A stretch of DNA of 39,988 nt from Planctomycetaceae bacterium (GTDB lineage: Bacteria; Planctomycetota; Planctomycetia; Planctomycetales; Planctomycetaceae), in the NCBI GenBank assembly GCA_029243145.1, contig JAQWSQ010000109.1:1-39988 (forward strand), given 5' to 3'. Below the pieces are notes generated by a model. That model was given only the letters and a program-made list of their open reading frames with translations, was not told the DNA's origin and made no database searches. The position numbers were made by a program, and so were the translations under genes. Positions 7,813-15,950 of this stretch are shown here, one piece after another (position 1 is the first letter of the stretch; each line of letters begins with the position of its first letter).

Positions 7813-10143
7813 ATGGCGAGATCTGGGATAAACTCAGATTACACGGATGTCCCGAAGGAATCACACGACGTGCTGGAACCACTCTCTCCCCGAATGAAAG
7901 AACTGTTGCTGACACACGGCTTGTGTGTTGCCTCAGATCTGCGTCGTTGCCGGCGGAAGGTGAAGCGATTAACCTCGGATCTTCCGGCGTTCGATTCGGT
8001 CTGGATCGATGCTTTGGTCAGTCAGAAATCACTGACCCCGTATCAGGCCACATTGTTAGAATCTGAGCACCCTGAACGGATCACGTCAGGAGAGTACATC
8101 CTGATTGATCGACTTGGTGGCAGGAATCGCTCCGAAACTTTTCTGGCACGAAACCGCAAACGAAAACGATTCTGTCTGGAAACTCTCTCTCTACGTCCAG
8201 AACAACTCGACTCCTCAGAGAATCATCTCAAAGAGACGATTCGCCAACTGGCAGAATGGCATCATTCTCATGTCGTGACTCCCAGAGAAGTCATCAAGCA
8301 GCAAGAATCACTCGTTGTTGTCAGCCAATACATTCCAGGGCTTAGCCTGCGTGAACTTTTGGTTCGACGAGGTCGCTTTCCAGTCCCCGTGGTCATCGCC
8401 ATTGCCCGGCAGGTTCTCACCGGCATGAAGGCTTTGCAGAAAGAAGGGGTCTTCCACGGCGATTTGCGTTTAGAGAACGTGAAACTCTCTCCACGGGGAA
8501 GGGCGATGCTGGTGGAAACGGGAGTCCAAAATGCCGTCACCCCGCAACTTTCCTACGTCACCGACTTATCCACCGAACAGTGTGAAGGAATCGCTCCCGA
8601 ACGAGTCGCAACGGGAAATCGTGTCGACGAACAGACAGAACTTTATGCACTGGGCTGCCTATTATGGCAATTACTGGCAGGACGCCCGGCGATCAAGGAA
8701 GCTGATCCGCTCGCCAAATTAACCGCCCACCAACAACGAGACATCCCCGATGTCCGCGAATGGGCTACCGATGTCCCGGAGAAAATCGCACTGGCCGTCC
8801 GTCAGTTGACTCAACGCGATCCAGAAAAACGTCCCGAATCATTGATTGCGGCTGCCAAACTCTTCGGACGTTCTTCACTCAGTGATCGCAGCAAGCTTCG
8901 TGAATATCAAGCATATTTCCTGTCTCAAGCCCCCGGATGGACAATCAAAGAGCTTTCCGCACGACGCAAAACGTGGCCCTGGATGTTGGCAACTTCTGCC
9001 AGCCTACTCATGATTTCGATGGTGCTCCAGGATGAAGGTGCTCGCACAGAGTTGTTGTCACTGGCAGATCGGGTCACACAAAAGACCGAAGAAATCTTCG
9101 CCGCTCCGCAACCGATTGTTGAGGAAGAAGTCACTGAGTCAAACTATCTGAAACTGCCGACAGCAGATGCCGACGGTGTCATTCTCATCAAAACTTCTGG
9201 CGAATATGAAGCGAAAGATCTGAACGTCGTGGGGCCATTAAAAATCATGACTGACGATGGCATCACGGCCACTCTCATCGTCAAAGAGTCTTGTGAGATT
9301 AGTTGTGAATCACTGACGCTGGAAAATCTCACTGTTCAACAGGAGTTCGTCGCAAAACAGGGCGCCTTGCTGGCGATTCAGTCGCTTGATGTCAAAATCT
9401 CCAACTGTGTATTCGACATGCGAATTCGTTCGTCCCAACTAGCCGACCAACAAACCATTGAACCTTCTCAATTGATCGCGGTTGCCTGGAAATCGATTGA
9501 CCCGGAAGACCGTAGCGGTGGACGTTTTGAACTGGAAAATTCAGTATTCCTCGGCGGAGGAACTCAGCTTTATCTGGGAACCGCTCCCTCATACTGGACG
9601 GTCGAAAATTGCCTGTCGGTTGGTGCCAACTCGTTTGCCCGATTTCGAACTTGGCCAGAACCCGAGAGTCCCCTCACTGGCCAATGGAAGAATCTCAGTC
9701 TTCGTGGGACTGATTCAGCCCTGATTTTCGACCCTGTCAAAACCGATTCACCAGTTGCCGGCGAAATACGACTCACCGCGACTGGTTGTGTTTTCGACCT
9801 GACAGATCAACGTGGCGCATTGTTTCTCTTCAAGCAGGATCGCGTACCGGAAGGTCAATTCTCGTATTTGTCTCTCATGGGCGAAGATTGTGTCGGATCA
9901 GAATCACTCATCGTCGCGGGACACTGGAAATCAGAGAATCAAGTATTACCGCTGGAAGCAAAACGATTACAGATTGAGGGTCTGATTCTGGCTCCGATTC
10001 AGTTCAAGGGTAAATTGACATCGAATCCGACCGATTCTGTTGTGCTGGAAGTCTCTGGACCGCGACTTTCCGCTGATTTTCCGGGGATCGATGCGAGTCA
10101 ATTGCCAATGAATACTGAGGGATTTCTGAAAAGCGATCCTTGA
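7813..10143 (+). CDS. Pseudokinase-like membrane protein with beta-helix-like C-terminus
   Basis: The 776-residue product has an N-terminal helical region like that of other planctomycete Ser/Thr kinases ('LVSQKSLTPYQATLLE'). A Hanks-kinase fold follows (about 93-352). The catalytic loop HGDLRLEN (215-222) and APE (261-263) are kept. The glycine loop is degraded, the VAIK lysine is Glu (123), and DFG reads ETG (235-237). ATP-dependent phosphotransfer is therefore doubtful. One membrane segment (about 388-405) leads to an extracytoplasmic region of about 370 residues with repeating short strands, resembling a right-handed beta-helix ('CESLTLENLTVQQ', 'VKISNCVFDMRI'). The start is uncertain: the frame opens at ATG 7732, but 7732-7812 is repeat sequence. 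It may sense a surface ligand and signal by scaffolding, which is an inference. Confidence 0.72.
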   Translation: MARSGINSDYTDVPKESHDVLEPLSPRMKELLLTHGLCVASDLRRCRRKVKRLTSDLPAFDSVWIDALVSQKSLTPYQATLLESEHPERITSGEYILIDRLGGRNRSETFLARNRKRKRFCLETLSLRPEQLDSSENHLKETIRQLAEWHHSHVVTPREVIKQQESLVVVSQYIPGLSLRELLVRRGRFPVPVVIAIARQVLTGMKALQKEGVFHGDLRLENVKLSPRGRAMLVETGVQNAVTPQLSYVTDLSTEQCEGIAPERVATGNRVDEQTELYALGCLLWQLLAGRPAIKEADPLAKLTAHQQRDIPDVREWATDVPEKIALAVRQLTQRDPEKRPESLIAAAKLFGRSSLSDRSKLREYQAYFLSQAPGWTIKELSARRKTWPWMLATSASLLMISMVLQDEGARTELLSLADRVTQKTEEIFAAPQPIVEEEVTESNYLKLPTADADGVILIKTSGEYEAKDLNVVGPLKIMTDDGITATLIVKESCEISCESLTLENLTVQQEFVAKQGALLAIQSLDVKISNCVFDMRIRSSQLADQQTIEPSQLIAVAWKSIDPEDRSGGRFELENSVFLGGGTQLYLGTAPSYWTVENCLSVGANSFARFRTWPEPESPLTGQWKNLSLRGTDSALIFDPVKTDSPVAGEIRLTATGCVFDLTDQRGALFLFKQDRVPEGQFSYLSLMGEDCVGSESLIVAGHWKSENQVLPLEAKRLQIEGLILAPIQFKGKLTSNPTDSVVLEVSGPRLSADFPGIDASQLPMNTEGFLKSDP

Positions 10144-10211
10144 TCGTTGATGCGGAGCGTAGCCATTGTTAAGCTTGACCAGTTTGTTTTTTACTGTCCG
10201 CGGAAGAGACA

Positions 10212-11180
10212 ATGTCCACTGAGAGACCAAGTCGCGTCTGGAATCGAAAACATATCCTCGGATTGGAAGAATTATCCGCGGAAGAAATCACTCAGATCCT
10301 CGATCAGGCTGCCGAGTTCAAACAGCAGACGAAAGAGGGAGTTTTGAAGCTCAATTCCCTGCGAGGGAAGGTCGTTGCCAACCTTTTTTTTGAGCCCTCA
10401 ACCCGCACACGAACAAGCTTTGGCCTAGCCGCAAAACGCCTAAGTGCCGATACCGTCGATTTCTCTCCTTCGGGCAGCAGCCTTTCCAAAGGCGAGACGT
10501 TTATCGATACGGCCAAGAACATCGAAGCGATGGGAGTCGATCAGGTTGTCGTCAGACACATGACACCCGGCGCACCGCATCTGTTGTCCAAACACTTGAA
10601 AGCTTCGGTACTCAACGCGGGTGACGGCACACACGAACATCCCACACAAGCCCTCCTCGACATTTTCACGATCCGAGAACAAAAAGGGACGTTGGAAGGG
10701 CTCACTGTGACTTTAGTGGGCGACATTCTGCATAGTCGCGTTGCCCGCTCAAATATCTGGGGACTCAAAAAACTAGGGGCACGAGTCATTGTTTGCGGCC
10801 CCTCCACCCTGATCCCCCGCGACATCACACAACTCGGTGTCGAGATTTCCTACGACCTTGACGCCGTCCTGCCGGAAACAGATTGCGTCAACTTACTCCG
10901 TGTCCAATTTGAGCGCCAACGCTCGGCGTTCTTCCCTTCGATTCGCGAGTATGCCCACTTGTTTGGATTAAACACCGAACGTGCCTCTCGTGGTAAAGAG
11001 GGAATGGTCGTATTGGCTCCCGGACCGATTAACCGGGGTGTCGAGCTTTCGACGGAAGTAGCCGATGGCCCTCATTCAGTCGTTCTCGATCAGGTAACGA
11101 ATGGATTATTGGTCCGCATGTCGTGTCTCTATCTACTCAATCAATATCAGGATCGACAAGCCGAAAGGGGAGACTCATGA
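10212..11180 (+). CDS. pyrB: Aspartate carbamoyltransferase catalytic subunit
   Basis: This 322-residue enzyme joins carbamoyl phosphate and aspartate, the committed step of pyrimidine synthesis. Carbamoyl phosphate-binding STRTR is at 63-67, 'SLSKGET' supplies the lysine at 93, and HPTQ is at 143-146. '[10 protein letters not shown]' (269-278) is the aspartate-binding loop, with Ala where many homologues have His. '[13 protein letters not shown]' is also typical. The N-terminus is about 10 residues longer than in the E. coli catalytic chain, and overall the sequence resembles the Pseudomonas-type PyrB that works with an inactive dihydroorotase. GGAAGAG precedes the ATG. The stop overlaps the next start (ATGA), implying translational coupling. 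No pyrI lies beside it. Confidence 0.95.
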   Translation: MSTERPSRVWNRKHILGLEELSAEEITQILDQAAEFKQQTKEGVLKLNSLRGKVVANLFFEPSTRTRTSFGLAAKRLSADTVDFSPSGSSLSKGETFIDTAKNIEAMGVDQVVVRHMTPGAPHLLSKHLKASVLNAGDGTHEHPTQALLDIFTIREQKGTLEGLTVTLVGDILHSRVARSNIWGLKKLGARVIVCGPSTLIPRDITQLGVEISYDLDAVLPETDCVNLLRVQFERQRSAFFPSIREYAHLFGLNTERASRGKEGMVVLAPGPINRGVELSTEVADGPHSVVLDQVTNGLLVRMSCLYLLNQYQDRQAERGDS

Positions 11181-12484
11181 CCAGCCTGTTGATTCGTGGT
11201 GGACGACTTATCGATCCCTCACAAAACCTGGACCGGACAGGAGATCTCTTAATCCGCGATGGAGTGATTGCCGGTGCGGGAGATGTCGCAGGCCACGCTG
11301 ATGAAGTCATTGAGGCAGAAGGATTGATCGTTTCTCCCGGCCTGATCGACTTACACGCCGCCTTACGTGATCCGGGTGACGAAGAAGACGAGACAACCTA
11401 TACAGGCACCGCGGCTGCATTAGCGGGAGGATTCTCCAGCATTGCCTGCCTTCCCGACACCACCCCTGCCATTGATAACCGTGCCGCGGCCGAATTCGCA
11501 ATCTTACAGGCTGCCCGCGCAAGGAACTGTCACGTCTATCCACTGGGAGCAGTGACGAAAAGTCTCAAAGGCGAAGAACTCGCCGAGATGGGACAACTCG
11601 TCGATGGTGGAGCGGTCGGTTTTTCGGACGGCAAGCATCCGCTACACAACGCCGAAATCATGCGCCGTGCCCTCGAATACAGCCGAATGTTTGATCGTCC
11701 GATCTTCAATTTCCCGGAAGTCGAAGAATTGAGTCGCTCTGGTGTGATGCACGAAGGGTATTACTCGACGCTGTTAGGATTACGGGGGATGCCGGCGGCG
11801 GCGGAATCGATCATGGTCGGTCGAGATTTGGCGTTGGCCGAAATGACGGACGGAAAACTGCACGTCACAACAATCACTGTCACAAATAGTGTCAAACAAA
11901 TTCAGCAGGCAAAAGAAGCCGGAGTGAAAGTCACCTGTTCTGTGACTCCCCATCATCTGACACTCGACGATTCGACGCTGCAAAGTTTCGATTCCGCGTT
12001 CAAAGTGAATCCACCTCTGCGTTCGCGGGACCACATCGACTCACTAATTCGCGGCTTGAAAGATGGCACGATTGACGCCATCAGCTCCGATCATCAACCG
12101 TATTCGATTGAGAAAAAACGAAATGAGCTGGATCAGGCACCTTTTGGCATTGCCGGTCTCGAAACGGTTCTCCCGATTTGCATACAATCACTTATCGATC
12201 CCGGTCATCTTTCATGGTTGCAATTGATCGACAAACTCTCGACAAGGCCGGCTGCCATTCTGGGACTCTCCAAGGGAACCCTGAAAGAGAACTCAACGGC
12301 CGACATCACATTGATCGATCCTCATGTCGAGTGGACAATCGACCCTAAACAGTTTTTCTCACGAGGACGAAACACACCCTTTGAGGGATGGACTGTGAAA
12401 GGGCGAGCACATACCGTCATAGTCGGTGGCGAAGTCCGCTACTATCTGGGACAGATCGCATCTCGCATCAATCCTGCAGTGTAA
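11177..12484 (+). CDS. pyrX: Dihydroorotase-like protein lacking metal ligands (PyrC'/PyrX type)
   Basis: This is a 435-residue class I dihydroorotase homologue. In active enzymes two zincs are held by an HxH pair, a mid-sequence Asp, two further His and a late Asp. Here the HxH is H60-A61-A62, so the second His is lost. 'HCED' is replaced by F179-P180-E181, and the third His by T232. D151 (GFSDG), D305 (SSDHQ) and the substrate Arg R64 remain. With three of four histidines gone it should not cyclise carbamoyl aspartate. Pseudomonas pyrC' is the precedent: inactive, overlapping pyrB by 4 bases, and needed for assembly of the ATCase dodecamer. The start at 11177 in ATGA follows AAAGGGGAG. A frame opening at 11123 is rejected because it lies inside pyrB. 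An active dihydroorotase should exist elsewhere. Confidence 0.88.
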   Translation: MTSLLIRGGRLIDPSQNLDRTGDLLIRDGVIAGAGDVAGHADEVIEAEGLIVSPGLIDLHAALRDPGDEEDETTYTGTAAALAGGFSSIACLPDTTPAIDNRAAAEFAILQAARARNCHVYPLGAVTKSLKGEELAEMGQLVDGGAVGFSDGKHPLHNAEIMRRALEYSRMFDRPIFNFPEVEELSRSGVMHEGYYSTLLGLRGMPAAAESIMVGRDLALAEMTDGKLHVTTITVTNSVKQIQQAKEAGVKVTCSVTPHHLTLDDSTLQSFDSAFKVNPPLRSRDHIDSLIRGLKDGTIDAISSDHQPYSIEKKRNELDQAPFGIAGLETVLPICIQSLIDPGHLSWLQLIDKLSTRPAAILGLSKGTLKENSTADITLIDPHVEWTIDPKQFFSRGRNTPFEGWTVKGRAHTVIVGGEVRYYLGQIASRINPAV

Positions 12485-12524
12485 CTTCAAGGTATGGAAA
12501 CATCAGAGGGGAGTGACGTGAAAT

Positions 12525-13307
12525 ATGGCCACTCCTTATCTCATTATTGATGGTTACAACCTGATGCATGCCGCGGGCCTCGCTCGCCCCACTTATGCAC
12601 AAGGGGATCTGGAGCGTTGCCGTCATCGGTTACTCAGACTGCTGGTCAATTTTTTGACCAATGAAGAATGTGATCGGGCCAAAGTTGTGTTTGATGCTTG
12701 GGAAGCACCGCAGGGACTCCCCAATCGCATGAAATTTGACGGGTTGCAAGTCCGCTTTGCTGATCCCGGCCACGATGCCGACTCCCTCATCGAAGAACTG
12801 ATTCTCGCTCACTCAGCACCACGTCAGATCATTGTGGTTTCCGGTGATCGTCGCCTCCAAAAAGCCGCCCATCGACGGCGGGCGAAATATATTGGCAGCA
12901 TCGCTTTTCTGGACGAGATCGTCCAACGTCCTCCTCGCCGTGATCGAGAAAACGACGTTGCCGAGTCGCACCCCAAGTTCGAGGGTGGTTTGACCTCGGG
13001 TGAACTCGAACACTGGATGGAGCTATTCGGGGATGTCGAAAAATTTGCAGAGAAGGAACAGGACAAGCTCGCCAAACGGGAAATTCACGATCAGCAATCA
13101 GCATCTGAAGCTCAAGCGAAAGCAGTGCCCAAAAGCAACGACGAAGATGAAGAGCAAGTCGACGAGGATGAATGGGCCGACCTTTATCAAGAACTCGGTT
13201 TACTAGGTGATGAATTGGCCAGCGAAATGATGAAGGATGAAACTCTGGATCGCTTACAAGCCGAAATTGACCGAATGATTGATGAAGAAGGGGGAGGCTT
13301 GTCCTGA
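12525..13307 (+). CDS. NYN-domain ribonuclease of the YacP/Rae1 family
   Basis: The 260-residue protein begins with a PIN-like NYN fold. Visible acidic residues are D9 and N12 in 'IIDGYNLMH', D57 in 'VVFDAWE', D84/D86 in 'GHDADSLIEEL' and D108 in 'VVSGDRRLQ'. This arrangement matches YacP (DUF901), whose Bacillus member Rae1 cuts mRNA on the ribosome. The last third is a charged, acidic extension not needed for the fold ('NDEDEEQVDEDEWADLYQEL'). It starts 40 bases after the pyrC'-like gene with GGGGAG upstream, so it is probably cotranscribed with pyrBX. No functional link to pyrimidine synthesis is known to me. Confidence 0.82.
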   Translation: MATPYLIIDGYNLMHAAGLARPTYAQGDLERCRHRLLRLLVNFLTNEECDRAKVVFDAWEAPQGLPNRMKFDGLQVRFADPGHDADSLIEELILAHSAPRQIIVVSGDRRLQKAAHRRRAKYIGSIAFLDEIVQRPPRRDRENDVAESHPKFEGGLTSGELEHWMELFGDVEKFAEKEQDKLAKREIHDQQSASEAQAKAVPKSNDEDEEQVDEDEWADLYQELGLLGDELASEMMKDETLDRLQAEIDRMIDEEGGGLS

Positions 13308-13506
13308 ATAGGTGGAATTGTAGATTTTCTCCCCTAAACCCGGGAGAGACCTGCACGTGAATCGCGTCTGAACAAGGTAGGGATATCTCGTTCTTGACAA
13401 AATCAAGTTTTTCAACGGAGTGTTAGGCAGGACAAATCATTGACACGCCACACAATCTGACGCACAATCTGTCTAACCCCAGCCCTGAACTAAAGATGCA
13501 CCACGC

Positions 13507-14313
13507 ATGAAACACTCACAAAAACACCGCCAACTACTCATCCCCAGCATTTGTGCTGTTCTGTTCATTGCAGCCGGATGCGGCAGTGAAGCTTACAACA
13601 ATCGGCTCAATGCAACCAATCAACTTTTTCAGTACACCAACAAGCTGAAAGAGAATCTGGGGCCAGCCTGGAATCAGTCGGGTGTCGAAGTCCGCATGCC
13701 GGCTCAAATGGTTGAAGTCGCACCTCCTCCGATGGTGAAAAACGAAGAGGGAGAATGGGTACAAGATGGTCTCGATGAACGAATCCCACCTGAATTACCA
13801 TCTCTCGAACTTCCCGGCTTGATTGGTGCCTGGAAAGGGATTGTGGAAGCGGATGTCTCGGGTGAATTCAAAGAATTGCCCGCATATGCGTTTGTGATGT
13901 CGAATGGTTATCTCTGGGCAGAGAATAACGCAGAAGAAGCGATGGAATACCGTAATATCATCGCTGAAAAAGTTATCGATGGACTCAATCTACCATATCC
14001 TGATCGGAGCGTCTGGAAACAAAAGCAATACCCGGCCACTCCCGGATTTGTCCCACAACAAGGCGCCTCCGTCTGGGTCACACAAACTGAGATTTTTGTT
14101 GGCGAAACAACAGCTGAGATTTCATTACATCTGTTCGGAGCAGGGGACGTGACCGTTTATGTCTTGTTTATCTATCCTGAAACGATCGCGAGGAAGAAAC
14201 ATTTTGCGGAACGAATCGACCTGGCATTGGAAACGCTCAAAATTTCAGCCGACAAACCGACAGCGGGAGCAGCTCCCGGCACGGCTCCCACGAAGCCTGG
14301 TGGTGGATTTTAG
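13507..14313 (+). CDS. Lipoprotein of unknown function
   Basis: The 268-residue product begins with a basic N-terminus, a hydrophobic core and a lipobox (AAGC) ending in a Cys near residue 25, so it is probably exported and lipidated. The mature part shows no family I recognise. It contains 'GAWKGIVEADVSGEFKELPAY' and ends in a Pro/Gly/Ala-rich tail ('TAGAAPGTAPTKPGGG'). Many planctomycete surface proteins look like this. It ends 29 bases before the permease gene. The preceding 200 bases contain two copies of CACAATCTG (about 13451 and 13463) but no clear promoter. Confidence 0.7.
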   Translation: MKHSQKHRQLLIPSICAVLFIAAGCGSEAYNNRLNATNQLFQYTNKLKENLGPAWNQSGVEVRMPAQMVEVAPPPMVKNEEGEWVQDGLDERIPPELPSLELPGLIGAWKGIVEADVSGEFKELPAYAFVMSNGYLWAENNAEEAMEYRNIIAEKVIDGLNLPYPDRSVWKQKQYPATPGFVPQQGASVWVTQTEIFVGETTAEISLHLFGAGDVTVYVLFIYPETIARKKHFAERIDLALETLKISADKPTAGAAPGTAPTKPGGGF

Positions 14314-14342
14314 AGACCACTTGAGAGACGAGAAAGTTTAGT

Positions 14343-15800
14343 GTGTCTCGCGTGACGACATCAACAGACGCCCCGGACTCTGTGAATACATATTCTCAGA
14401 GAGGGTTAGTACGAGTCTTAGGCCCCGGCATGGCCATGGCGATGGTTGTCGGCAATGTCATTGGTAACGGGATTTTTTCAAAACCGGGTGAAGCAGCGGC
14501 AGCCGCCGGAAATGTGAGCCTCGTCACATGGGCCTGGATTGCTGGCGGGTTGGTAAGTCTCATCGGTGGGCTCTGTTTCGCGGAACTCGCGGTTGCCTAT
14601 CCACGAGCAGGTGGCATTTATGTCTATCTCAAAGAAGCTTACGGACGCAGTATTGCCTTTCTGTTTGCGTGGAGTGAATTTGTCTTTGGCCGCCCGGCAT
14701 CAATCGGTGTGTGCTGCATCATTCTGATGGCTCAAGTGAAAGCCATTTTCAAAACCGACATTATGATGTGGGAAGAAATTGGCCTCTCGCTCATCGCCAT
14801 TGCCATCATTGCAACCCTCAATATTCGTGGCGTCATCTGGGGAGGCCGCGTGCAAGGTTTCACCACGCTGCTGAAATGTCTCATGCTGATTCTGTTGGCG
14901 GCTTTACCATTTGTTCTCACAGGACGAGGAGAAATCGGATTCGACACCGACAATTTCGCCAGCACCATGAAGGTCGATAATCCTTCTCTTGCGGTAAGGT
15001 TTGCGGGTGCGCTACTTGCCGTCTCTTGGGCCTACAACGGTTGGCATGCGGTTTGTCCCATTGCTGAAGAGATACGAAACCCCAGCCGGAATATTCTGAT
15101 TGCCATGATGGGGGGCTTGATGATTATTTTTCTGGTCTACGGGTTACTGAACCTCGCCTATCATGGTTCGATGACACTGGACGAGATCAGTCAAGCAAAC
15201 TACATGCTGCCGCAGGTGATGATCGAGAAACTGTTGAACCCGGTGAGCACAAAGTTGGCTCAATTCGGTTCGCTGGTGATCTCCATCTCCATTTCTTTGA
15301 GCATGATTGGCGGGATTAACGTCAACCTCATGAATGGCCCGCGTGTGGCACTTGCCACCGGACGTGACGAACCGGCCCTCGAACGACTCGGCGTGACGAG
15401 TGAACGATTTCACACACCGAAATTCAGCATCATTTTTCAAGCAGTCATGTCGGGAGTGACATTAGCCGTCGTGGCATTGTATCTGGAACTCACCCAGCAG
15501 CCGGGTTCGCTCAATATCTTTTTTACGTTGACAAACTACGTGGTCTACTCGGCCAGCATTTTCTTCATGCTCACCGTGGGTGCGGTCATCGTCTTGAGAA
15601 AGACAGCGGCTGACCGCGAACGTCCCTTCAAAACGCCTCTTTACCCTTTCTTGCCAATCGCTTATCTAATTTTTAATGCGTGGTTTCTGTACGCCGTTTT
15701 CATCGGGCAGCCCGTTCATGCGATGGTCAGCATCGCATTGAGCCTCATTGGTTGGCCGATTTGGTGGATGCTGCAACCAAGAGATCGGCACAATTCATAG
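14343..15800 (+). CDS. APC-superfamily amino acid permease
   Basis: This 485-residue integral membrane protein has about twelve hydrophobic segments. The first helix carries 'GPGMAMAMVVGNVIGNGIFS', the unwound substrate-binding motif of amino acid/polyamine/organocation transporters. 'ELAVAYPRAGGIYVYLKEAYG' and 'VSWAYNGWHAVCPIAEEIRNP' are family hallmarks. It resembles the LAT/y+LAT-like branch, but the substrate cannot be told from sequence. The start is GTG 14343 (a GTG at 14341 is out of frame); ATG at about 14430 is an alternative but would fall inside helix 1. The neighbouring lipoprotein gene is close enough for cotranscription. Confidence 0.88.
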   Translation: MSRVTTSTDAPDSVNTYSQRGLVRVLGPGMAMAMVVGNVIGNGIFSKPGEAAAAAGNVSLVTWAWIAGGLVSLIGGLCFAELAVAYPRAGGIYVYLKEAYGRSIAFLFAWSEFVFGRPASIGVCCIILMAQVKAIFKTDIMMWEEIGLSLIAIAIIATLNIRGVIWGGRVQGFTTLLKCLMLILLAALPFVLTGRGEIGFDTDNFASTMKVDNPSLAVRFAGALLAVSWAYNGWHAVCPIAEEIRNPSRNILIAMMGGLMIIFLVYGLLNLAYHGSMTLDEISQANYMLPQVMIEKLLNPVSTKLAQFGSLVISISISLSMIGGINVNLMNGPRVALATGRDEPALERLGVTSERFHTPKFSIIFQAVMSGVTLAVVALYLELTQQPGSLNIFFTLTNYVVYSASIFFMLTVGAVIVLRKTAADRERPFKTPLYPFLPIAYLIFNAWFLYAVFIGQPVHAMVSIALSLIGWPIWWMLQPRDRHNS

Positions 15801-15950
15801 CTGTTATATGAGTGGGCTGCGAAATTATTGAACTTACGGACGCTGCGACTTTGTCTCGGTCCCTTCATTTTATTGCAATGGGGATGCTCTCAACGACGAT
15901 TCTTTCTAAAATATTGATCTCTCATGGAATGAGATTGGATCCGCTTTCTA

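Noticed and set aside
11123-11176. Earlier start for the dihydroorotase-like gene
   Set aside because: It would overlap pyrB by 58 bases with residues unlike the family; ATGA coupling at 11177 with AAAGGGGAG is the better start.
13328-13347. TCTCCC/GGGAGA hairpin after the NYN nuclease gene
   Set aside because: Six-base stem without a T-run; too weak to call a terminator.
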